This document shows, piece by piece, positions 45,335-53,415 of a stretch of 64,000 nucleotides of DNA. The DNA is taken from NCBI GenBank assembly GCA_964467985.1, contig CAYXTP010000004.1:124001-188000 (forward strand), given 5' to 3'. The translations under genes and the position numbers were made by a program. Position 1 is the stretch's first letter. Each line of letters starts with the position of its first letter. Below the pieces are notes generated by a model, which was given only the letters and a program-made list of their open reading frames with translations, searched no databases and was not told the origin of the DNA. This stretch comes from GCA-2720975 sp964467985 (GTDB lineage Bacteria; Planctomycetota; UBA1135; GCA-002686595).

Positions 45335-46320
45335 CGCGCTTTCTTCTGCGACGGCTGCTGTGGTTTGTGATCACCATGTTCGTGGTGATGAGCGTCTCGT
45401 TCGTGCTCATGCGTTCGGTCCCCGGCGGGCCCTTCGACCAGGATCGCAATGTGGAGCCGGCGATCGAGCTCAACTTGAAACGCAAGTACCACTTGGACTG
45501 GCCCATGTGGAAGCAATTCTTGCACTACGTCGGCCCCTTGAACCTCGATGAGCGTGGCATGTTCGGGGAAGGCGACCGCAAGGGTGAGAAGACCTTTGGC
45601 GGAGTCCTGTCGGGCGATTTTGGGCCTTCGTTTCGCTACCGCGACTTCACGGTCAACGACATCATTGGCCAGTCCCTTCCCATTTCCGCCCTGCTCGGGG
45701 TGATCGCGATGATGTGGGCCCTCTCCCTGGGCATCTCCACGGGCATCGCTTCTGCCCTGCGCCGTGGAACCGGTCTGGACCTGGCGATGCGACTGGCCGC
45801 CACCGGCGGCATCGCTCTGCCGAACTTCGTGATTGCTGGGTTCTTGATCATCTGCTTCGTGTTCTTGATACCCCTTTTCCCGGTGGCCGGTTGGGGTTCG
45901 ATTCGGACCATGATCTTGCCTGGATTCTGCCTAGGTTTGGTCTTCGCCGCCTACATCTCGCGTCTCACGCGCACGGGCATGCTTGAGGCGCTTTCCCAAG
46001 AACACATCCGCACAGCCCACGCCAAGGGACTCAGCCCACGCACCGTGGTGATGCGCCACGCGCTCAAGGGCGGACTGTTGCCCGTAGTCAGTTACCTGGG
46101 CCCGGCAACGGCGGGCATCCTGACCGGTAGTCTGGTCATCGAACGCATCTTCTTCATCCCCGGCACCGGCTCGCACTTCGTCAACAGTGCCAACAACAGG
46201 GACTACACCCTGGCCATGGGAGTGACCATCCTCTACACGGTGCTGGTCTATTCCCTGAACCTGGTGGTGGACCTGATCTACACCCTGCTCGATCCACGCA
46301 TCGCATTGGAGGACGAGTGA
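45331..46320 (+). CDS. Peptide ABC permease (OppB type), right system
   Basis: A 329-residue permease of near-standard size. It has an N-terminal helix with FVLMRSVPGGPFDQDR (the OppB 'PGGPF' motif), a periplasmic loop including KYHLDWPMWKQFLHYVGPLN, and an EAA loop of the form TAHAKGLSPRTVVMRHALKG. It starts with a GTG overlapping the previous stop by four bases and overlaps OppC by four. Confidence 0.95.
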   Translation: MTRFLLRRLLWFVITMFVVMSVSFVLMRSVPGGPFDQDRNVEPAIELNLKRKYHLDWPMWKQFLHYVGPLNLDERGMFGEGDRKGEKTFGGVLSGDFGPSFRYRDFTVNDIIGQSLPISALLGVIAMMWALSLGISTGIASALRRGTGLDLAMRLAATGGIALPNFVIAGFLIICFVFLIPLFPVAGWGSIRTMILPGFCLGLVFAAYISRLTRTGMLEALSQEHIRTAHAKGLSPRTVVMRHALKGGLLPVVSYLGPATAGILTGSLVIERIFFIPGTGSHFVNSANNRDYTLAMGVTILYTVLVYSLNLVVDLIYTLLDPRIALEDE

Positions 46321-47447
46321 GCTCGCCCACCAAGCAGGCGAAGACGCGCTGGGATCTGGGCGGCGGAGACCTCGATCGACTGCTCGAGGAGGCCAAGGCC
46401 AGCAGGGGCGAGAGCCTGTGGAATGACTCCTGGCGCCGGCTCAAGCGCAACAGGCCAGCCTTGTGGTCGCTGTACTTCCTAGCGGCCTTCGCCCTGATCT
46501 CTGTCCTGGCGCCACTCCTGCCCCTGCGCTCACCAGTGGTGGTGAACACTTCCTTGGGCGCGCAGTCCCCAGCCTTTGCCTGGGGCGATGGGCAGTACCT
46601 GGAGGATGTCCCCCTGGAGGAGGAGATCACGGATCGTCACCTTCAGGATACTTATTGGGACTTGTCGTTCATGGACAAGGCCCTGGTGCACCTGCGGGTG
46701 GGGATCTTTGGCCGCTGGCAGACGGGCCACTGGTTGGGTACGGATCACCTGGGTCGCGACCTCTTGTCACGACTGGTCTGGGGCAGCCGCACGTCGATCT
46801 TGGTGGCCTTGGCCGCCGCGCTCTGCAGCCTCCTGATCGGGGTCATCTATGGAGCCTTCTCCGGCCTGGCCGGTGGACGCATTGACAACCTGATGATGCG
46901 CATCGTGGACGTGCTCTACTCGATCCCGTTCATCTTCGTCGTGATCTTCCTCATCACGCTGATCTCCGACAACCGAGCCCTGCTTGAGGACAAGTTGGGG
47001 CTCGATCGCGAGAAGGTGTTCTACTTGGTCATCGGCGCCATCTACTGGCTGACCATGGCGCGCGTCGTGCGTGGGCAGGTCTTGTCTCTCAAGAACTCCG
47101 AGTTCATCGAGGCCTCGCGCGTGATGGGCGCCTCTACCACTCGGATCCTGTTCCAGCACATCGTTCCCAACGTCCTGTCAATCGTGGTGGTCTACCTGAC
47201 CTTGACGATCCCCTCGGTCATGCTCTTCGAGGCCTTCCTGTCCTTCCTGGGGCTGGGCATCGAACCGCCTAAGGTTTCCTGGGGAACCGTTGCCGCGGAT
47301 GCCGCGACCGCCATCAATCCGCTGAGGATTTTCTGGTGGATGATCGTTTTCCTGTCCTTGGCCATGGGCTCCGCGCTCTTGGCATTGAACATCCTAGGTG
47401 ACGGGCTGCGCGATGCCCTCGACCCGCGCATGAGGGGCAAAGACTGA
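46317..47447 (+). CDS. Peptide ABC permease (OppC type), right system
   Basis: A 376-residue permease. The first helix (about 48-68) is followed by a periplasmic loop of about 95 residues, then HWLGTDHLGRDLLSRLVWG and five more helices. EAA loop: EASRVMGASTTRILFQHIVPN. Slightly longer than the usual 300 residues, but far shorter than its counterpart in the left system. GTG start; the stop shares one base with the next ATG (TGATG). Confidence 0.95.
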   Translation: MSSPTKQAKTRWDLGGGDLDRLLEEAKASRGESLWNDSWRRLKRNRPALWSLYFLAAFALISVLAPLLPLRSPVVVNTSLGAQSPAFAWGDGQYLEDVPLEEEITDRHLQDTYWDLSFMDKALVHLRVGIFGRWQTGHWLGTDHLGRDLLSRLVWGSRTSILVALAAALCSLLIGVIYGAFSGLAGGRIDNLMMRIVDVLYSIPFIFVVIFLITLISDNRALLEDKLGLDREKVFYLVIGAIYWLTMARVVRGQVLSLKNSEFIEASRVMGASTTRILFQHIVPNVLSIVVVYLTLTIPSVMLFEAFLSFLGLGIEPPKVSWGTVAADAATAINPLRIFWWMIVFLSLAMGSALLALNILGDGLRDALDPRMRGKD

Positions 47448-48481
47448 TGGCACTGCTCGACGTCAACGACCTACGTGTGCGTTTCGAGACCCACCACGGC
47501 ACGCTTCGCGCCGTGGACGGCGTCAGCTTTACCCTGGACGAGGGGGAGACCCTGGGACTGGTGGGCGAGTCGGGCTCCGGCAAGTCGGTCACCAACCTCG
47601 GCATCATGGGCTTGGTGCCCTCGCCACCGGGTGTGGTCGAGGCGGGCCACGTGCTGCTGGAAGGCCGAGATCTGGTGCAGATGAGCGAGGAACAGTTGCG
47701 CGGGGTTCGGGGCAACGACGTGGCGATGATCTTCCAGGACCCAATGACTTCGCTCAATCCGCTCTTGACCGTCGAGCGTCAATTGACCGAGGTCCTCGAA
47801 CTGCACCGCAACATGACACGCGCGGAAGCACGCCGGGCGGCCGCCAAGGGTCTGGATGAAGTGGGGATCCCAGAGCCCGAGCGACGCCTGGATCAGTACC
47901 CCCACGAACTGTCAGGTGGCATGCGGCAACGGGTCATGATCGCCATGGGACTGCTGTGTGAACCCAAACTCCTGCTTGCGGACGAGCCCACGACGGCCTT
48001 GGACGTGACGATCCAGGCCCAGATTCTGGAGCTCATGAAGGACCTGCAGGAACGTCGCGGCACGGCCATTGTGTTGGTCACCCATGATCTGGGCGTGGTG
48101 GCCGGCATGGCCGATCGGGTGCATGTGATGTACGCCGGACGACTGGTAGAAACCGGGCCCATCGGGCCCCTGTTCAAGGAACCGCGGCACCCCTACACGC
48201 GTGGGCTGCTCAAGAGCGTGCCGCGCTTGACTGGCGATCCAGACCGGGCACTGGACTCCATCCAAGGCCAACCGCCAGACCTGGCCAACCTGCCCGCAGG
48301 TTGCGCGTTCGCTCCACGCTGTGGTTTTGTCACGCCCTCGTGTGAGATCGATCGACCCGCACTGATCCAGGCTCCGGACGCGGGAGACACCAGCAACTCT
48401 CGTCGTAGTGCGTGCTTCGAAACCAAAAACCTCCCGCCCGTCGCCACAGATGATCATGCTCAGCAGGGGACAACGCGATGA
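47447..48481 (+). CDS. Peptide ABC transporter ATP-binding protein (OppD type), right system
   Basis: A 344-residue ATPase: Walker A GESGSGKSV, Q-loop IFQDPMTSLNPL, signature LSGGMRQRVMIA, Walker B LLLADEPTTALDVTIQAQ, H-loop VTHDLGVV, and the C-terminal oligopeptide-transporter domain with GCAFAPRCGFVTPSC. It is translationally coupled to OppC (one-base overlap) and OppF (four-base overlap). Confidence 0.96.
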   Translation: MALLDVNDLRVRFETHHGTLRAVDGVSFTLDEGETLGLVGESGSGKSVTNLGIMGLVPSPPGVVEAGHVLLEGRDLVQMSEEQLRGVRGNDVAMIFQDPMTSLNPLLTVERQLTEVLELHRNMTRAEARRAAAKGLDEVGIPEPERRLDQYPHELSGGMRQRVMIAMGLLCEPKLLLADEPTTALDVTIQAQILELMKDLQERRGTAIVLVTHDLGVVAGMADRVHVMYAGRLVETGPIGPLFKEPRHPYTRGLLKSVPRLTGDPDRALDSIQGQPPDLANLPAGCAFAPRCGFVTPSCEIDRPALIQAPDAGDTSNSRRSACFETKNLPPVATDDHAQQGTTR

Positions 48482-49482
48482 GTGAGCCCCTGCTGCAAGC
48501 ACGCAACCTGTGCAAGCACTTCCCCGTGGGCAAGAAGGGCTGGCGCGGCAACCAGCAAGAGTGGCTGAAGGCCGTGGACGGAGTGTCCTTCGACTTGCAC
48601 GCGGGCCAGACCCTGGGTTTGGTGGGAGAATCGGGCTGCGGCAAGTCCACCTGCGCACGAACGATTGTCGGCCTTTACCCCCCCACCTCGGGCCAGGTTC
48701 TGTTCGAGGGCCAGGACTTGGGCTCCCTGAATGCCTCGGGTTGGGCTCCCTACCGGCGTCGGATTCAGATGATTTTCCAGGACCCCTTCGCGTCACTGGA
48801 TCCGCGCCAAACCGTGGGCTCAATCCTGACCGAACCCATGGCCATCCATAACCTGGGCAAACCACGCGAGCGGCGGCTGCGCTCCATGCAACTGCTCGAG
48901 GCCGTCGGGCTCAACCCACGCCACCTCTACCGCTACCCGCACGAGTTCTCGGGGGGGCAGCGTCAGCGCATCGGCATTGCCCGTGCACTCGCCCTCGAGC
49001 CGGAGGTGATCATCTGCGACGAGCCCGTCTCCGCCCTGGATGTCTCCATCCAGGCCCAGGTCATCAATCTCCTGGAGGAGTTGCAGGAGCGCTTCAACCT
49101 CGCGTACCTGTTCATCGCGCACGACCTGGCGGTGGTACGCCACATCTGTCAGCGGGTTGCAGTCATGTATCTGGGCCGCGTGGTGGAAGTGGCCGATCGC
49201 GACGCGCTCTTCTCGAACCCCTCTCATCCTTACACTCGGTCTCTGATGTCGGCCGTGCCCAATGTGGACCCGGAATTGGAGCGAACGCGCCAGCGAATCG
49301 TTCTCAGCGGGGACGTCCCCTCGCCCCTCGATCCGCCCACGGGCTGCACCTTTCACCCGCGCTGCCCCGAGCGAGACCAGGTGCCGGGGGACCGCTGCCA
49401 AAGGGAGGTTCCAGCCCTCCTGCCCTACGCCGAGGCCGACTCTGGTGGGAGCCGGCAGCGTTCATGCCACCTGGAGGCCTGA
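48478..49482 (+). CDS. Peptide ABC transporter ATP-binding protein (OppF type), right system
   Basis: A 334-residue ATPase: Walker A GESGCGKST, signature EFSGGQRQRIGIARAL, Walker B VIICDEPVSALDVSIQAQ (normal here, unlike the left system), and the C-terminal Cys-rich extension CTFHPRCPERDQ. It is the last gene of the operon, followed by an unusual multi-copy terminator. Confidence 0.96.
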   Translation: MSEPLLQARNLCKHFPVGKKGWRGNQQEWLKAVDGVSFDLHAGQTLGLVGESGCGKSTCARTIVGLYPPTSGQVLFEGQDLGSLNASGWAPYRRRIQMIFQDPFASLDPRQTVGSILTEPMAIHNLGKPRERRLRSMQLLEAVGLNPRHLYRYPHEFSGGQRQRIGIARALALEPEVIICDEPVSALDVSIQAQVINLLEELQERFNLAYLFIAHDLAVVRHICQRVAVMYLGRVVEVADRDALFSNPSHPYTRSLMSAVPNVDPELERTRQRIVLSGDVPSPLDPPTGCTFHPRCPERDQVPGDRCQREVPALLPYAEADSGGSRQRSCHLEA

Positions 49483-49803
49483 GGCTCTGCAGAGCCCTCT
49501 GAGTGCCTCGGGGCAAGGCCTCCGAGTGGGTGCGTAGAACCAACCAGGGGACGAGTTTTACAAAGTTGCGCGTAACTCTCCTGGACCGCATGCGTAGAGA
49601 TGGGTGAACGCGTGGGAGCTGGCAGGCACCCCACCGTTCGGAGGATTGCCTCGGAGGCACAGCATGTTTCCCACGTGCTGTGCCTCTTTTTTGTGCCTCT
49701 TTTTTGTGCCTCTTTTTTTGGGCCTCCCTAATCCACGGGCGTCACTCTCGTGCCTTCACTTGAACGCACATTCCAGGGCGGGCTTTGGGAGAGCCGTGCA
49801 GGC
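49483..49803. other. 321-bp intergenic region between convergent genes
   Basis: No gene is seen. It holds the repeated terminator at 49654-49719. The remaining 80 bases before the crcB end have no visible element. Confidence 0.7.
49654..49719 (+). terminator. Terminator with a triplicated 3' arm and U-tract
   Basis: GAGGCACAGCA (49654-49664) pairs with TGCTGTGCCTC (49676-49686), followed by T6. The segment GTGCCTCTTTTTT then occurs three times in tandem (49680-49692, 49693-49705, 49706-49718). The 5' arm GAGGCAC can pair with any of the three GTGCCTC copies, each with its own T-run. Confidence 0.9.
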
Positions 49804-50181
49804 TCAGTTGCTGCCCTGAACCCAGGTCGCGCCCACCCAAACAGCGCTCAATCCGAGGCTGAGGTTGAGGCCCACGTACAGCACACCACGTCCAATTTGA
49901 TTCTGCTCAAACAGAGTCACAATCTCGTGGCCAAAGGTCGAGAAGGTGGTGAACGAACCCAGCAGGCCGACCACCACAAATAGACGTGTGGTCTCCGAGA
50001 GACTGGGGTGATTTTGGGAAAATCCCAGTAACGCTCCGATGCCTAGGCATCCCAGCACGTTGATAGTGAGCGTCCCCAAGGGGTGCGCACCGGTCATTGT
50101 TGGGCGCAGCATTTGGGAGAGCCCATAACGGGACACGGCACCCAAGAAGCCACCCAGACCCACACACAGGAGGTTCCACAT
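49804..50181 (-). CDS. crcB: Fluoride ion channel CrcB/FluC
   Basis: A 125-residue protein with four membrane helices. Family motifs: GGFLGAVSRY (10-19), NVLGCLGIG (41-49) and GLLGSFTTFSTF (72-83), the pore signature with the phenylalanine and threonine residues lining the fluoride path. FluC works as a dual-topology dimer to expel fluoride. A single gene is present, as expected for a homodimer. No fluoride riboswitch was found upstream; TAACCT ends six bases before the ATG, leaving no room for a leader. Confidence 0.95.
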   Translation of the reverse strand: MWNLLCVGLGGFLGAVSRYGLSQMLRPTMTGAHPLGTLTINVLGCLGIGALLGFSQNHPSLSETTRLFVVVGLLGSFTTFSTFGHEIVTLFEQNQIGRGVLYVGLNLSLGLSAVWVGATWVQGSN

Positions 50182-50187
50182 GAACCA

Positions 50188-50193
50188 AGGTTA
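50188..50193 (-). promoter_or_regulatory. Probable -10 element (TAACCT) for leaderless crcB
   Basis: On the minus strand TAACCT ends six bases before the ATG at 50181. Confidence 0.5.
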
Positions 50194-50285
50194 CACCTGT
50201 GGAGCCAGCCCTTGAAGCGCTCTCCAGAAACGCTGCCAAAAACACGGCTGGGGACTCTTACGCCCGGAAGCACCGCCCTGGCCGC

Positions 50286-50328
50286 AAAAAAAGGCCGGGC
50301 GGGAACGCATGACCACGCTCCCGCCCGG
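50286..50328 (-). terminator. Intrinsic terminator on the minus strand
   Basis: Read on the minus strand, CCGGGCGGGA and TCCCGCCCGG form a 10-bp stem, extendable by GCG/CGT, around an eight-base loop, followed by CCTTTTTTT. It lies about 300 bases after the GH99-like stop and before the crcB promoter, insulating the two genes. Confidence 0.85.
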
Positions 50329-50624
50329 ACACGAGTCCTGTCACACCCCGCTGCCCGCAGGGGTCTGAAAGCACTCGAAGCGAGCTGTACGGTGAGCGCG
50401 TCACTGCCAAGTCCACGCCCGCCCACACAGTCCCGTAGTTCATCAAGTTCCGTGCCAGCCCCTACCTGCCCAGGGAGACCTGAGAGGGGGCTTGAGGCCT
50501 TGTCATGTGCGGTTTTTGCACCGCGGATGTGCGCTCAGCGCACATGCAGCCAGCGTGGCCATCCGCTCCAAATCGACTGCAGAGCGCACAGGCCTTGGGC
50601 GCGCCGTACACGGCATCTCGACTC

Positions 50625-53165
50625 TCAGTCGTAGGCCACGACCGAGCCCTGGAAGGACCGCTCCAAATAGCCGCGCGTCACGTGCTCGAGCGCATCTTGC
50701 GTCTCGTCCACCTGCCCCCCTAGGCCTAACCAATTGCGTACCAAGAGCTGGGCCCCTCGCAAGCGCGCAAAGACCTCATCCTCGGCCGCGGCCGGGGCGG
50801 GCAGACCCTGCCGAACAGCATCCGCATAGGCTGCGCAGTAGGCCGCCTCCATGGCCGTACGTTCGTTCCAATCGTTCCAGGTGGCGAGGTGCAGCCAGTC
50901 GGCGTCACTGTATTGAACGGCACGACCACAGGCCGCGAGGAAGTCCACTCCTGGAAGCGCGCCCACACGCACGGCCAGGGGCAAGCCATCACTGCCGAGC
51001 CCGTTCGGAGCGCCCCAACCCGCAACGCCGCTGTCGTCGAACCCAGGCCAGGCCATTGCCACGGAGAAGCGATTGGGATCCAGGGCAGCCCAGGAAGTGG
51101 CCTCGCGATCGACGGCCGCTGCGAAGTCCTGCACTTCCGCCAGGCCGACCGCCTGCTCAATCCCCGCCAAGAAGTGAGCGTAGCTCTCGAAACGCATGAT
51201 CGGTGGACCCACGAGTCGCCAACGCAAGGCCCCCGCGAAGGACTGCGAAGAAGCCGCGGGTGGTTGTCCCGCAACGAATTCGGGCACCTCGCCTGTGGCT
51301 GCGGTGACCCAGGCCGCGATGTCCTGCCAGTCCGCGTCCTGCATGCACGGGCCAGATGGCATGCAGATCGTTGGCTCGAATACGAACACCACGGGCCGGC
51401 CCTCCCGCCTCCAAAGCGCTCGCCGAGCGGCGTAACGATCCAGGTACCAAATCAAGTCCGAAGCGATTCCACGCTTGCGGTCGTCGAAGCTCGGCTGACC
51501 GCTGACCCACCCCTGCATGTGCACCTTGGGCTCCAACATGAGACCCAGCTTGAAGTCTCCTCCATCGGCTTCGGCAGCGTCAAACAGAGCCTCCAATGCG
51601 CCCGCGTTGGGTGCCGATTCTCCTGGCAGCGCCGTCTGCTGATTCAACGCGTGTCCCAACCAGTCGAAGACAAAGGAATGCAGTCCGATGGCTCGCGCCT
51701 GGTTCACGTGCAGGGCAACGACATCCCGATCGCGTGAATCGTAGGTGCCGACTAGGGGCAGGTAGTTGGAACCATCCAAGACACCAACGGCCCCATCTCG
51801 TCGGCCCGTGGTGCGCAGGCAGGTGGCGCTGGTCGCACAGTCGGGGTTGTGCGAGAGGGAGGTGTTTCCCGGATCGCCATAAGGCGGATCGAGCCAGGCC
51901 CAATTGCCCCAAATGGCACGCGGGTCGCTGGGAGCCGCCAAGCTGCTGTCGGATAGCGGAGAGCGGTACCAGGCCACGTACCCCGCCGTAGCCAACCGCG
52001 GCGGGTTGCCGTCCACCGCACCCTCTTCCCCCACCTGGGCGAAGTCCACCGCCAGTTCTCCGGGGAAGTTCTTGGTCAGCCGCCACTCGAGCAAAGAGTG
52101 AGCCCCGATAGAGCGCAACGGATCCGTCTCCAGGTAGATCCAGCGCTGAATTTGACCGGCGACGGGATGGTGACGAATGCGCGCCAACTCATCGGTCCCC
52201 CCCTGGGGCGAGTGGCCGAGCAGCACCAACTCCAACCACTGACTGTTGTCCTCTGATACGGGCAGGGGCCTATCCCCCCGAACCTGGACCCACAATCCCG
52301 CTTCCAGTTGGTCCCCGTGCGCCGGCGCATCCAGGCCCGAGCGCAAGTCGAGCGTTTGACTCACTCGACTTGCGCCCTGCAGCAAGAGCAATCGGTTTCC
52401 GTAGTAAGGCACGGCACCCGATTCGATCCCCAGCGCGCGAACCGCACCCAGCGCGTCCCAGCCGGCGGGCAGGACACCGGCCTGGTCAAAGCTCGGATTG
52501 CGCAGCGGAAAACTGGACTTGGTGCGCGCCCCGCACACAGCACGATCCACCCAAACACGCCCCGGCACTTCAACTTCTACGGAGAGTTCCACGTGGCGCG
52601 AGTCCCCCTGCAGCCGACCTTGCGTGCCAGCCGAGGGGCGGGTGCGCAAATTGACCCAGCAGCCGCGCGGTAGGTCCGCACTGGAGACACTTCCCTGGGC
52701 TAGCCAGCGCGAGCCGCTGCTGCCATAGCTCTTCAACCCTAGGCGGATCTCGCCCACTCCAGCCTGGGGGTCGACCCATACGCGGACCATGGCCTCCAGC
52801 CCCTGCCCCAGTTGCCCGAACTGGGGCACTTGCCGAAAGGTACTGCCGTGCGGGCCGACCTTGAAGCGCTGGCTCAGGCCTGAGCGCAGCGCTCCCGGGA
52901 ACTGCTCGACTCGGGCGGCAGCACGCCCATCGGGGGCGGGCTGCCCCTGGAAGCTTGGGCCAGGGCCGAAACGGGTCCAGCCCTCGATGCCGGCCGCGAA
53001 CTGGGAGTTGACCAGGGGCTGCCGGCGGTCGCTCCGGATGCCCACAGCCAGCGCCATGCAGCACTGCGTCCCCAAGCAGGAGATCAGAGCCACAAAGGCT
53101 GTCAGACGTCCCCCCCGCAAGCGACGAGCCCCACCGCGCTCGCCCCTGGAGAATGAGATCGGCAT
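50625..53165 (-). CDS. Secreted GH99-like (endo-alpha-mannosidase-type) glycoside hydrolase
   Basis: An 846-residue protein with an N-terminal secretion signal (about 20-42). Two beta-sandwich, carbohydrate-binding-like modules (about 45-200 and 205-370) contain NSQFAAGIEGWTRFG and NPSFDQAGVLPAGWD, typical of CBM-type domains. The C-terminal domain (about 385-800) has GYVAWYRSPL, QARAIGLHSFVFDWLG and LATWNDWNERTAMEAA, the strands of the GH99/GH71-like barrel in which the TWNEWNE segment is hallmark. It probably acts on extracellular mannan-like or other alpha-linked glycans. Its own terminator lies downstream. Confidence 0.8.
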   Translation of the reverse strand: MPISFSRGERGGARRLRGGRLTAFVALISCLGTQCCMALAVGIRSDRRQPLVNSQFAAGIEGWTRFGPGPSFQGQPAPDGRAAARVEQFPGALRSGLSQRFKVGPHGSTFRQVPQFGQLGQGLEAMVRVWVDPQAGVGEIRLGLKSYGSSGSRWLAQGSVSSADLPRGCWVNLRTRPSAGTQGRLQGDSRHVELSVEVEVPGRVWVDRAVCGARTKSSFPLRNPSFDQAGVLPAGWDALGAVRALGIESGAVPYYGNRLLLLQGASRVSQTLDLRSGLDAPAHGDQLEAGLWVQVRGDRPLPVSEDNSQWLELVLLGHSPQGGTDELARIRHHPVAGQIQRWIYLETDPLRSIGAHSLLEWRLTKNFPGELAVDFAQVGEEGAVDGNPPRLATAGYVAWYRSPLSDSSLAAPSDPRAIWGNWAWLDPPYGDPGNTSLSHNPDCATSATCLRTTGRRDGAVGVLDGSNYLPLVGTYDSRDRDVVALHVNQARAIGLHSFVFDWLGHALNQQTALPGESAPNAGALEALFDAAEADGGDFKLGLMLEPKVHMQGWVSGQPSFDDRKRGIASDLIWYLDRYAARRALWRREGRPVVFVFEPTICMPSGPCMQDADWQDIAAWVTAATGEVPEFVAGQPPAASSQSFAGALRWRLVGPPIMRFESYAHFLAGIEQAVGLAEVQDFAAAVDREATSWAALDPNRFSVAMAWPGFDDSGVAGWGAPNGLGSDGLPLAVRVGALPGVDFLAACGRAVQYSDADWLHLATWNDWNERTAMEAAYCAAYADAVRQGLPAPAAAEDEVFARLRGAQLLVRNWLGLGGQVDETQDALEHVTRGYLERSFQGSVVAYD

Positions 53166-53415
53166 GGTCGTTGTTCGGTGTGCGGAGAACGTGCGTGGAG
53201 GCCCGAATCGTGGACCGGGGCATGGTACTCACTCGCGCAACACCGATCACACATTCCTTCTGGAGCCTGGGAATTGGCCACAAACTGCCGCTACCCGAGC
53301 CTGCTGGGTCGCTGCTCGCGCGCGCCGCCCCAAAATCACAGAGCCCCGGGAACTGCCCCCAGCAGGCATTCCAGCCGGTCTCGACAGAATGGGGTCTGCT
53401 GAGGAGCCTGCGGCG

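Larger units (their letters stand above)
50182..50624. other. 443-bp intergenic region between crcB and the GH99-like gene
   Basis: No gene is seen. It contains the crcB -10 element (50188-50193) and a minus-strand terminator (50286-50328). The rest, 50330-50624, shows a small hairpin ACCCC/GGGGT near 50355-50375 only. Confidence 0.65.

Noticed and set aside
50182..50480. Fluoride riboswitch upstream of crcB
   Set aside because: The conserved aptamer segments I know were not found, and a probable -10 sits six bases before the ATG.
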